Of a DNA stretch of 64,000 nt, positions 18,166-26,125 are shown in pieces. This DNA comes from Paenibacillus sp. cl123. Lineage in GTDB: Bacteria > Bacillota > Bacilli > Paenibacillales > NBRC-103111. Made by a program: the position numbers and the translations under genes. A model generated the notes under the pieces. It searched no databases. It worked only from the letters and a program-made list of their open reading frames with translations, and was not told the DNA's origin. The DNA lies in assembly GCF_900101595.1 (NCBI RefSeq), contig NZ_FMYY01000003.1, positions 62,001 to 126,000 of the forward strand, read 5' to 3'. Positions within the stretch are counted from its first letter, which is position 1. Every line of letters starts with the position of its first letter.

Positions 18166-20835
18166 TTGATCGGACAGAAGTTTATATATGTTTTTGAAGA
18201 AGGCCGAGCGGACATGCGGGCTTTGCTGGGCGGCAAGGGCGCGAATCTGGCCGAAATGACACGCGTCGGCCTGCCTGTGCCTCCGGGCTTTACGATATCG
18301 ACCGAGGCTTGCCGGGCATACTTCAGGCAATCGGATTCCTTTCTGGTCGAACTGCTGCCCGAGCTGGAGGATGCCGTCAGGAGGCTGGAGCTGGCCAAAG
18401 GGCAGCGGTTCGGCGATCCGCTGAACCCTTTGCTCGTATCGGTTCGCTCGGGCTCCGTAGCCTCGATGCCGGGGATGATGGATACGATCTTGAATCTCGG
18501 CCTTAATGACGAGACGGTGGAAGGGCTCGCCGCAGCAACCGGTGATCCGCGATTCGCCTATGACTGCTACCGCCGGCTGATGCAGATGTTCGGCCATGTC
18601 GTGCTCGGCATCGAGTCGCTGCGCTTCGAGCAGGCGCTGAACCGGATCAAGCGGGAGGCGGGCGTCCGGCATGATCATGAGCTCCCGGCGGCCGCGTTAA
18701 TCCGATTGATTGAGGAATACCGGAGCTGCTATATGCGGCATGCGGGCCGCGAATTCCCGCAGGATGTGCAGGAGCAGCTGCGGCTGTCCGTAGAGGCGGT
18801 GTTCCGCTCCTGGAACAACCCGCGGGCCCAGTTTTATCGGAGACTGAACCGGATTCCCGACGATCAGGGGACGGCTGTGAACGTGCAGAGCATGGTGTTC
18901 GGCAACAAAGGGACGGATTGCGGCACCGGGGTGGTATTCACCCGCAACCCGTCGACCGGCGAGAAGGCGTTGTTCGGCGAATATTTATTGAACGCCCAGG
19001 GAGAAGATGTCGTGTCTGGCGTGCGGACCCCGCAGCCGGTTGCCGTACTGGAGCGGGAGCTGCCCGAGGTGTTTGCGCGGCTTGCCCAGATAGCCGCTGA
19101 GCTTGAGCGTCACTACCGGGATATGCAGGACATTGAATTCACCGTGGAGCATGGCGAGCTGTACGTGCTGCAGACCCGCAGCGGGAAGCGCAATGCGCAG
19201 GCCGCGTTGAAGGTCGCGGTAGATCTGGTCGGGGAAGGGCTGATTACGCGGGAGGAAGCGATCGGCCGCATCGAGATGGCGCATCTCGATCAGCTGCTGC
19301 ACCGCGCGCTTGACGAGTCGGAGGCGACGGATGTGCTGGCAGCAGGGCTGCCGGCCTCTCCGGGCGCAGCCGTAGGACGACTCGTCTTCGAGGCGGAGAC
19401 GGCGATCGAGTGGAGCCGCAGCGGCACGAAGGTTGTGCTGGCCAGACAGGAGACAACGCCCGAGGATATCGGAGGCATGTCGGCGGCGGAAGGCATCCTC
19501 ACCAGCCGGGGAGGGATGACAAGCCATGCGGCGGTCGTCGCCCGGGGGATGGGCAAGCCGTGCGTATGCGGCTGCGAGGAGATCCGCGTCGATACGGAAG
19601 CGAGACAGCTGATCGCCGGTTCCCGTACGCTGGCGGAAGGCGACTGGGTGACGCTTGACGGGACCAGCGGCAAGGTAATGGCGGGCGTCGTCCCGCTGAA
19701 GGATGCGCAGATGTCGCCGGAGCTGGCGCAGATGCTTCGGTGGGCGGATGAGATCCGCACGCTGCAGGTGTATGCCAATGCCGATACCCCTCATGACGCC
19801 AAGGTAGCGCGGACATGGGGCGCCGAAGGCATCGGGCTGTGCCGGACGGAGCATATGTTTTTCGCATCGGACCGGCTTCCGGTTGTGCGCGAGATGATTT
19901 TGGCTGAGGATGACGCCGAGCGGGCGGTGGCGCTGGAGAAGCTGCTGCCGATGCAGCGGGAGGATTTTGCCGGGCTGTTCCGGGAGATGGATGGGCTTCC
20001 GGTCACGATCCGGCTGCTCGATCCGCCGCTCCATGAATTTTTGCCCCACGCGGCCGAGCTGCAGCAGCAGCTGGCGGAGCTTGCCGAGGGAGAGGAGCGT
20101 CAGCGCGTGAAGAGGCTGCTGCGCAAGGTGCAGGCGCTGCAGGAGGTCAATCCGATGCTGGGCCAGCGGGGCTGCCGATTAGGCATCGTATTTCCCGACA
20201 TTTACAAGATGCAGATCGAGGCTATTTTCCAGGCGGTTTCTCTGGTCGCTGCCGATGGCGTGCAGGCTGTTCCCGATATCATGATCCCGCTGGTCGGGGA
20301 TGCAAGCGAGCTGAGAGCATTGCGGGAGCTTGTCGATCAGGTAGCGGAGCAGACGCTGGAAGGCAAGCGGACGCAGCATCCTTATAAGGTGGGAACGATG
20401 ATCGAGGTGCCCCGCGCGGCGCTGACGGCGGGCCGGATCGCCGCGCATGCGGACTTCTTCTCCTTCGGCACCAACGACCTGACGCAGATGACCTTCGGCT
20501 ACAGTCGGGACGATGCGGAAGGAAAGTTTCTCTCCCATTATGTAGACCGGAAGCTGCTTCCGCATAATCCGTTTCAGGTGCTCGACGAGGAGGGAGTCGG
20601 GCAGCTGGTCGGGATGGCTGTAGCTGCCGGCAGGGCGGTCAAGCCCTTCCTGAAGAACGGCCTGTGCGGCGAGCATGGCGGTGACAAGGACTCGATCTTC
20701 TTCTGCCGGCGCATAGGGCTCGATTATGTGAGCTGCTCGCCATACCGCATTCCCGTAGCACGGATAGCCGCGGCCCAGGCGGAGCTGGCCTGGGGCGGTT
20801 CGGACGCTGGCCTGCCGTCAGCCGATGCCGTGTAG
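18166..20835 (+). CDS. ppdK: Pyruvate, phosphate dikinase
   Basis: An 889-residue PPDK that interconverts pyruvate, ATP and Pi with phosphoenolpyruvate, AMP and PPi. The N-terminal ATP-grasp domain begins GGKGANLAEM. The phosphocarrier histidine is His454 in GGMTSHAAVVARG (His455 in the Clostridium symbiosum enzyme). The C-terminal PEP/pyruvate barrel has Cys834 in NGLCGEHGGD. The frame is open from 18094. I choose TTG 18166 because AGGGGGGAGA precedes it and the protein then starts like known PPDKs (QKFIYVFEEG). An alternative ATG at 18148 overlaps the upstream stop as ATGA. No PPDK regulatory protein gene is adjacent. Confidence 0.93.
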   Translation: MIGQKFIYVFEEGRADMRALLGGKGANLAEMTRVGLPVPPGFTISTEACRAYFRQSDSFLVELLPELEDAVRRLELAKGQRFGDPLNPLLVSVRSGSVASMPGMMDTILNLGLNDETVEGLAAATGDPRFAYDCYRRLMQMFGHVVLGIESLRFEQALNRIKREAGVRHDHELPAAALIRLIEEYRSCYMRHAGREFPQDVQEQLRLSVEAVFRSWNNPRAQFYRRLNRIPDDQGTAVNVQSMVFGNKGTDCGTGVVFTRNPSTGEKALFGEYLLNAQGEDVVSGVRTPQPVAVLERELPEVFARLAQIAAELERHYRDMQDIEFTVEHGELYVLQTRSGKRNAQAALKVAVDLVGEGLITREEAIGRIEMAHLDQLLHRALDESEATDVLAAGLPASPGAAVGRLVFEAETAIEWSRSGTKVVLARQETTPEDIGGMSAAEGILTSRGGMTSHAAVVARGMGKPCVCGCEEIRVDTEARQLIAGSRTLAEGDWVTLDGTSGKVMAGVVPLKDAQMSPELAQMLRWADEIRTLQVYANADTPHDAKVARTWGAEGIGLCRTEHMFFASDRLPVVREMILAEDDAERAVALEKLLPMQREDFAGLFREMDGLPVTIRLLDPPLHEFLPHAAELQQQLAELAEGEERQRVKRLLRKVQALQEVNPMLGQRGCRLGIVFPDIYKMQIEAIFQAVSLVAADGVQAVPDIMIPLVGDASELRALRELVDQVAEQTLEGKRTQHPYKVGTMIEVPRAALTAGRIAAHADFFSFGTNDLTQMTFGYSRDDAEGKFLSHYVDRKLLPHNPFQVLDEEGVGQLVGMAVAAGRAVKPFLKNGLCGEHGGDKDSIFFCRRIGLDYVSCSPYRIPVARIAAAQAELAWGGSDAGLPSADAV

Positions 20836-20859
20836 GCATCGTTGCCGCGTCTGTCAGTC

Positions 20860-20902
20860 AAGAAGCCTACGATCCACACGTAATGTGGGTCGTAGGCTTC
20901 TT
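20860..20902. terminator. Bidirectional terminator between ppdK and the HNH gene
   Basis: A 19-bp stem with one G-T pair (AAGAAGCCTACG paired with CGTAGGCTTCTT at the base) and a five-base loop. It ends ppdK and lies about 90 bp after the convergent gene. Confidence 0.9.
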
Positions 20903-20993
20903 GGTTTGTAACGCGTGTGCTCCTTCATTGCCCGGCAGCCTTGCCTCAACAGGACTTAAGACGGCTGCAGGCCGCTCGTTATTCACCGAACTG

Positions 20994-21995
20994 CTAGATC
21001 TCCGCCGATTCCCAGGAAGCCTGATCCCGCTCGCTGCCGGACAAAGACTCCAGCTCCGCCCCAGAAGGCTCGGTTTCGATGAAGTCCTCCCAATTCTGAT
21101 CGGCCTTCATCTGATTGCATTCATTGCACGCGCACACGCAGTTCACGGGCGTCGTATGCCCGCCTTTGGCGCGCGGGACGATATGGTCGATCGTATCGCC
21201 GTATTCGCCGCAGAAATGACAGGTATACCGGTCCCGGGTCAAAATAAACAAGCGGAACATTTTATTCGTATAGATTCGTCTGACCGTATGCTTATTGACG
21301 ACGATGGCGGCATGCTCGCGGACGAGGTTGACGGCCGTCTCCAGGTCGGTCTCCTGCTGCCAGCGCCGCCCTTTGTCCGTACGGCCGCGCATCCATAAAA
21401 TGCCGTCGCGGTTGGGCCGCAGGACGGAGGCGTCAGGACCCTTGGGCCTGGGAGGAGGCAGTGGCAGCGGCCGCTTGATCCGGATTTTGGGCGGCGGCGG
21501 GACTTCCTCGTCCGGCTCCGCGGTGACCGGCCTGGCGGCGACTGCCGGCTTCTTCCGGCGTCTGCGTCTTCTGCGCTTCTTGCGGGCGGGCTCCGCGTCG
21601 CCCGGCGAAGGGGCTGTTTCTCCGGCGTCATCCGGCAAGCCGATCGCCGTCTCATCCGGCGATCGCTCCTCTCGTTCTGCCATCCGTTCATATGCCGGAA
21701 GATAGTTTTCATTTTCAGCCTCTCTCGTATCGGAGACCGGCGCTGCCGCGCTTACTGCGCCTGTGTCGCCATCCCCTTCAGCCAAGAGGCTGCCTTGTTC
21801 CTGCTTCCTCAGCTTCCGGCAGGCCCGGCAAGTTCCCCGGCGTGCAGACTTGCCTCCGCGTCTGCCGCTGCGGCGCAAAAAATCTGTCAGAGGCTTCTCC
21901 TCTTGGCAGTGAGCGCATTGCTTATGGGCTAGGGCAATCCCCTCGGTCGTATGTTCATTGATGTCGCTTTGCGGCTCCTGCTCCAAGTGATCCAC
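20994..21995 (-). CDS. HNH-endonuclease-like protein with N-terminal zinc ribbon and Arg/Pro-rich linker
   Basis: A 333-residue protein in three parts. Residues 20-62 hold two CxxC pairs (C27/C30, C56/C59), a small zinc-binding head. Residues 65-190 are low complexity, with an unbroken basic run near 138-149 and two proline clusters, probably disordered. Residues 190-310 contain the HNH domain: CHFC (259-262), DH (270-271), then NECNQMK around 291-297. HNH domains bind metal and cleave nucleic acid. It is not next to a methylase, phage gene or toxin partner, so a housekeeping or repair role is possible. GTG start with AGAGGA upstream. Confidence 0.75.
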   Translation of the reverse strand: MDHLEQEPQSDINEHTTEGIALAHKQCAHCQEEKPLTDFLRRSGRRGGKSARRGTCRACRKLRKQEQGSLLAEGDGDTGAVSAAAPVSDTREAENENYLPAYERMAEREERSPDETAIGLPDDAGETAPSPGDAEPARKKRRRRRRRKKPAVAARPVTAEPDEEVPPPPKIRIKRPLPLPPPRPKGPDASVLRPNRDGILWMRGRTDKGRRWQQETDLETAVNLVREHAAIVVNKHTVRRIYTNKMFRLFILTRDRYTCHFCGEYGDTIDHIVPRAKGGHTTPVNCVCACNECNQMKADQNWEDFIETEPSGAELESLSGSERDQASWESAEI

Positions 21996-22234
21996 CTCTT
22001 CATTTCCTCTTTATCCTAGGTATGCTCCTATTGTACAACAAAAATGCTTACATCCCAACTTCCGGCAGCATAATAGGCATAAACAGCAGCAAATTGCATA
22101 AGGATTGACAAATTGGCTGGGCTACTTTACCATAAATTTGCGCTTAGCTTCCGGCTTCGTCGGAAGGCTGGGGAACCGCTTTGGAGCTTATCCGCTCATA
22201 GCGACCCTGCACCTAATCGGAGGGAGACCTGAAG

Positions 22235-22894
22235 ATGATCAAGGCGATTATTTTTGATTTTGACGGCACCATCATAGATACGGAGACGGCTTGGTATGAG
22301 GCGTTCCGCGAGGCGTACCGGCAGCATGATGTGGAGCTGACGCTGGAGCTTTATTCCGGCTGCATCGGCACGAGCCTACATACATTCAATCCTTACGAGT
22401 ATTTGATAACGCACAGGAATCTGCCCATCGACCGGGAAGCGTTTCGAGAGGCGGTGCATGTTCAGCATGCGAAGCTGATGGAACGCGAAACTATGCGGCC
22501 CGGGGTGTTAAGCTATCTGGAGAAAGCCCATGAAGCCGGCTTGCGGATCGGACTGGCATCCAGCTCCAGCCTGAAGTGGGTGGAGAAGCATCTGAGACAG
22601 TTGGGCATCTATGAGTTTTTCGAAGTAATCCGGACGTCGGACCATGTGCAGCGCGTGAAGCCGGACCCCGAGCTATACCTGCAGGCGCTGGAGGGCCTGG
22701 GCGTCCAGGCTTCCGAGGCGATAGCGATCGAGGATTCTCCCAATGGAGCCAGGGCCGCTGAGGCTGCGGGCATCCGGTGCATCATCACGCCGAATACGAT
22801 CACCAAGGCATTGGACTTCAGCTCCTGCGCTTATTGGCATAAGGCGGATTCCCTTCAGGATGTGGAGTTTGATCGATTGCTCGTAAGATCATAA
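22235..22894 (+). CDS. yhcW: HAD-family phosphatase/phosphoglucomutase-like hydrolase (YhcW-like)
   Basis: A 219-residue HAD subfamily IA protein. Asp8 and Asp10 in FDFDGT are the nucleophile and acid/base. The second motif is GLASSSSLKWVEKHL, the third VKPDPELYLQALE, the fourth IEDSPNGARAA. It closely resembles B. subtilis YhcW along its whole length. Such enzymes dephosphorylate small sugar phosphates; the true substrate is not known to me. GGAGGGAGACC precedes the ATG. Confidence 0.85.
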   Translation: MIKAIIFDFDGTIIDTETAWYEAFREAYRQHDVELTLELYSGCIGTSLHTFNPYEYLITHRNLPIDREAFREAVHVQHAKLMERETMRPGVLSYLEKAHEAGLRIGLASSSSLKWVEKHLRQLGIYEFFEVIRTSDHVQRVKPDPELYLQALEGLGVQASEAIAIEDSPNGARAAEAAGIRCIITPNTITKALDFSSCAYWHKADSLQDVEFDRLLVRS

Positions 22895-22961
22895 TCCGGA
22901 TGGCGATTCGTATCGCTTGGTTCGCTATCCTATTATATAGAAGGAATAAGTAATCCAAGTT

Positions 22962-23003
22962 AAACGCTCTTCAGCCTGCCGTTCGGCGGGTCGAAGAGCG
23001 TTT
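22962..23003 (+). terminator. Terminator of the YhcW-like gene
   Basis: Stem AAACGCTCTTC/GAAGAGCGTTT enclosing a GC-rich inner hairpin. The remaining sequence to 23197 shows no other feature I can support. Confidence 0.75.
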
Positions 23004-23196
23004 GGCGTACAGCGGTTCCGTGCAGCGGGGAAGCGCATTCCGGGGCGGCATCTATCGGCGCAGATAGACGACCGGCTCCAAGCCTGAGGCGACTGGACCA
23101 AAGTCCAGCACGCAGTCTTTACCGGAGAAGGGGGACAGTGTCTCGGGCCCTGTGGTAAAGTGTAGAAGTAAATTCTGTACATAGGAGAGATCAGGT

Positions 23197-23700
23197 ATGA
23201 ATTTTCAAGCATTGGTCGGAGCCGCCTTGGTGCTGCTGGGCGCGAGCATGTTCCTGCTCCGGGGAGAGACGTTCGGCGTCGGCACCCTGTTCGAGTATTA
23301 CTGGCCCAGCATGTTTTTGATTCCGCTCGGGCTTTTTTTCCACTGGATGTATTTCTCGATAACGCGGCGCAGGGGAGTAGGTCTGCTGGTGCCGGGAGGG
23401 ATTCTGTTCACAGCGGGCATTGTGTGTCAGATCGCCACCTTGTTTGACGCGTGGGCGTATGTATGGCCCGGGTTCATCCTGGCGGTTGCGATCGGTTTGT
23501 TCGAGCTGTACTGGTTCGGCGGCCGTCACAGAGGGCTGCTCATCCCGATCAACATTCTCGGGGTGCTGTCGCTGATTTTCTTCGCCGTCTTTACGCTCGG
23601 GGCGATTCTGAACCGGCTGTCATCCGGCGGTCCGATCGTAGCGATCGTGCTGATCGCGGCTGGAGCATTCCTGATGATGGGCCGCAAACGGTCTCTGTAG
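23197..23700 (+). CDS. Small polytopic membrane protein
   Basis: A 167-residue protein made almost entirely of hydrophobic segments, about five or six helices. Short positively charged loops (TRRRG, GGRHRG) separate them. The repeated pattern of paired helices resembles the LiaI/LiaF-type membrane domain of cell-envelope stress proteins, but I cannot make a firm assignment. GGAGAGATCAGGT precedes the ATG. It is probably monocistronic. Confidence 0.7.
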   Translation: MNFQALVGAALVLLGASMFLLRGETFGVGTLFEYYWPSMFLIPLGLFFHWMYFSITRRRGVGLLVPGGILFTAGIVCQIATLFDAWAYVWPGFILAVAIGLFELYWFGGRHRGLLIPINILGVLSLIFFAVFTLGAILNRLSSGGPIVAIVLIAAGAFLMMGRKRSL

Positions 23701-23841
23701 TCCCCTGTTCAAGCTGAGCCTCCGGGCTCCCTAAGCTCCATTCGGAAGACGGGGAGCCTGGCGCGCGCCAGAGAACGCTTTATTTCGGCGAACGGCTGTG
23801 CTACCCTCAGAGATAGAACGGTTTGAGGAGTGGCGCAGAAA

Positions 23842-24393
23842 GTGAAAAGACTGCTGGTAACAGGCTATAAAGCGTCGGAGCTGGGGATCTTTTCCCTGCA
23901 GCATCCGGGTATCGATATGATCAAGAAAGCGATCAAGAAGAAGCTTATTCCCTTGATGGACGAAGGGCTTGAATGGGTTATTGTCAGCGGCCAATGGGGT
24001 GTGGAGCTGTGGGCGGCCGAAGCGGCGATCGAGCTGAGAGAGGCGCACGAAGGGCTGCAGCTTGCCGTCATCTGTCCGTTCCTCGGTCAGGAGGAGAACT
24101 GGAGCGACCCCAAGAAGGAAAAGTATGAAGCAGTGCTTCGCCAGGCGAATTATGTGAACAGCGTGACCAAAAGCAAGTATGAGGGACCGTGGCAATTCCG
24201 CGAGAAAAACAAGTTTCTGCTCCGCAACTCCGACGGGATGCTGCTCGTGTACGACGAGGACAAGGAAGGCTCGCCGAAATTTATGAAGGAACAGGCGGTT
24301 CGCCTGTCACAAGCGAGAGAGTACCGCATCCTGACCATTAACGAGCAGGATCTGCAGAGCATAGTAGAAGAAGAGCAAATGAACCAGTGGTAA
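23842..24393 (+). CDS. ypsA: YpsA/DUF1273 family protein (SLOG superfamily)
   Basis: A 183-residue protein very similar to B. subtilis YpsA: TGYKASELGIF at the N-terminus, then EGLEWVIVSGQWGVELWAAEAA, the SLOG-type nucleotide/ligand-binding Rossmann motif. YpsA has been linked to cell division and oxidative stress in Firmicutes. I start at GTG 23842 (GAGGAG 11 bases upstream, and the protein begins as YpsA does) rather than GTG 23830, which overlaps the ribosome binding site. Confidence 0.88.
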   Translation: MKRLLVTGYKASELGIFSLQHPGIDMIKKAIKKKLIPLMDEGLEWVIVSGQWGVELWAAEAAIELREAHEGLQLAVICPFLGQEENWSDPKKEKYEAVLRQANYVNSVTKSKYEGPWQFREKNKFLLRNSDGMLLVYDEDKEGSPKFMKEQAVRLSQAREYRILTINEQDLQSIVEEEQMNQW

Positions 24394-24463
24394 GGGCGAA
24401 CGCCCGCCGCCCTGTCTGCATACGATGTAGGACATCACATCGGCATGCGAGAGGGTGTTTAGA

Positions 24464-25876
24464 GTGGATATTTCAATAACTCCGCTTCACTGGGTTTACC
24501 TGGCATTTATCGTCTTCATACTGGCGCTTCTGATCAAGCGCCGCGATACGACGATGATCTGCGTAGTCGGCATCTTCGCGCTCGGATGGATGGCGACGGA
24601 GACATTGGCCGGATCGGTTTCGGGCATATTCAACAGCTTTATTTACGCGACCAAGGAGCTGATCGGGACAATTTTCATCATCTCGATCATTGTAGCGATG
24701 AGCCGGGTGCTGATCCAGACCGGGATCAATGAGGTCATGGTCGCTCCGCTGACCCGGTTTCTGCGTACGCCGGCGCTGGCGTTCTGGGGCATCGGCATCA
24801 TCATGATGGTGACGTCCTTTTTCTTCTGGCCGTCTCCCGGCGTGGCGCTGATCGGCGCCGTACTGGTGCCGGTTGCGGCCAGGGTAGGGCTGCCTGCGCT
24901 TGGGGCCGCGGTGGCGATGAACTTGTTCGGTCACGGCATAGCTTTGTCCGGGGATTATATTATCCAGGGCGCGCCGAAGCTGACAGCGGACGCGGCCGGA
25001 CTGCCGGTCGGCGACGTGATGCAGGCGAGCGTGCCGCTCGTCATCGTGATGGGCGTCGTGACGACGGTCGCCGCCTACTGGCTGATGCGCCGGGACATGG
25101 CCAAGGGCACGTGGCGGGACGGTCTGGTGGCGCAGGGCGCCGGAACATCGGCTGCCGGAGCAGCGGCGGGCGGCAGTCCGGGGGCGGCGCTGCCGCAGCG
25201 CACGAAGCGCGTGCTGGCCGTGCTGATCCCGCTGCTGTTCGCCGCGGATGTCGCCGCGATGTTTCTGCTTCGGCTGCAGGGGGGCGATGCGACGGCGCTC
25301 GTCGGAGGAACGGCTGTGCTTATTCTGGCTGTCGTCACGCTGCTTGCGCACCGGAATCAAGGACTGGAACAAATCACATCCTATTTGATCGACGGCTTTC
25401 AGTTCGGCTTCAAGGTGTTCGGCCCGGTTATTCCGATCGCCGCGTTTTTTTATCTGGGGGATGCGGCATTTACCGAGCTGTTCGGCCAAAAGCTGCCTGA
25501 CGGATCGCATGGTATCGTCAACGATCTTGGCGTAGCGCTGGCGCATCTCGTGCCGCTCAATGAAGGCGTAGCCGCCGTCACGCTGACCGTAACAGGAGCG
25601 ATAACGGGACTGGACGGCTCGGGCTTCTCGGGCATTTCCTTGGCGGGTTCGGTCGCCAAGCTGTTCGCAACCGCCATCGGCTCCGGCGCGGCGACGCTTA
25701 CCGCGCTCGGTCAAGTCGCGGGCATATGGGTCGGAGGCGGCACGCTGATTCCGTGGGCTCTGATCCCGGCGGCGGCGATTTGCGGCGTCAGTCCGTTCGA
25801 GCTGGCCCGGCGCAATCTGAAGCCGGTTCTGCTCGGGCTGGCAGCGACTACGGTGGCGGCCATGTTCCTGATCTAG
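24464..25876 (+). CDS. Polytopic transporter, ion-transporter/GntP-like superfamily
   Basis: A 470-residue membrane protein with 10 to 12 hydrophobic helices and a hydrophilic Ala/Gly-rich loop near residues 225-245. Repeated glycine-rich re-entrant-looking stretches (TSFFFWPSPGVALIGAVLVP; AITGLDGSGFSGISLAGSVA) are typical of the gluconate/lactate-type ion-transporter fold. The substrate is unknown; a small organic anion is a reasonable guess. The start is GTG 24464 after GAGAGGG. It lies 70 bp from ypsA, with no functional link visible. Confidence 0.7.
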   Translation: MDISITPLHWVYLAFIVFILALLIKRRDTTMICVVGIFALGWMATETLAGSVSGIFNSFIYATKELIGTIFIISIIVAMSRVLIQTGINEVMVAPLTRFLRTPALAFWGIGIIMMVTSFFFWPSPGVALIGAVLVPVAARVGLPALGAAVAMNLFGHGIALSGDYIIQGAPKLTADAAGLPVGDVMQASVPLVIVMGVVTTVAAYWLMRRDMAKGTWRDGLVAQGAGTSAAGAAAGGSPGAALPQRTKRVLAVLIPLLFAADVAAMFLLRLQGGDATALVGGTAVLILAVVTLLAHRNQGLEQITSYLIDGFQFGFKVFGPVIPIAAFFYLGDAAFTELFGQKLPDGSHGIVNDLGVALAHLVPLNEGVAAVTLTVTGAITGLDGSGFSGISLAGSVAKLFATAIGSGAATLTALGQVAGIWVGGGTLIPWALIPAAAICGVSPFELARRNLKPVLLGLAATTVAAMFLI

Positions 25877-26068
25877 GAGAAGACGGAAGCGCTTTCGTGG
25901 CTCGGCATGTAACAGCAGAGCGAATACCTTGCCGCCATGGCAGGGTGTTCGCCGCTTGTCCGCCGCTTGCACGGCGTCCCGTGCGGACGGCTACATAATG
26001 TTTAAGGAAAGGTAAGCACAGCTTCAGAAAAAAGTAAGAAACTTGATAGAGAAGTACAGCCTGAAGTA

Positions 26069-26077
26069 TGTTATACT
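26069..26077 (+). promoter_or_regulatory. Extended -10 promoter of the LTA-synthase-like gene
   Basis: TGTTATACT, an extended -10 element (TGn followed by TATACT), in an AT-rich segment about 50 bp upstream of the start codon. No good -35 is present at 17 bp, as allowed for this promoter class. Confidence 0.5.
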
Positions 26078-26125
26078 AATGCAAGTGTTTACAACAAATT
26101 AATAATCAAATTGTGGGGAATAAAT

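Noticed and set aside
24473-25972. 499-codon open frame on the minus strand
   Set aside because: Antisense to the polytopic transporter; its Arg/His/Gln-rich composition is typical of a GC-rich shadow frame.
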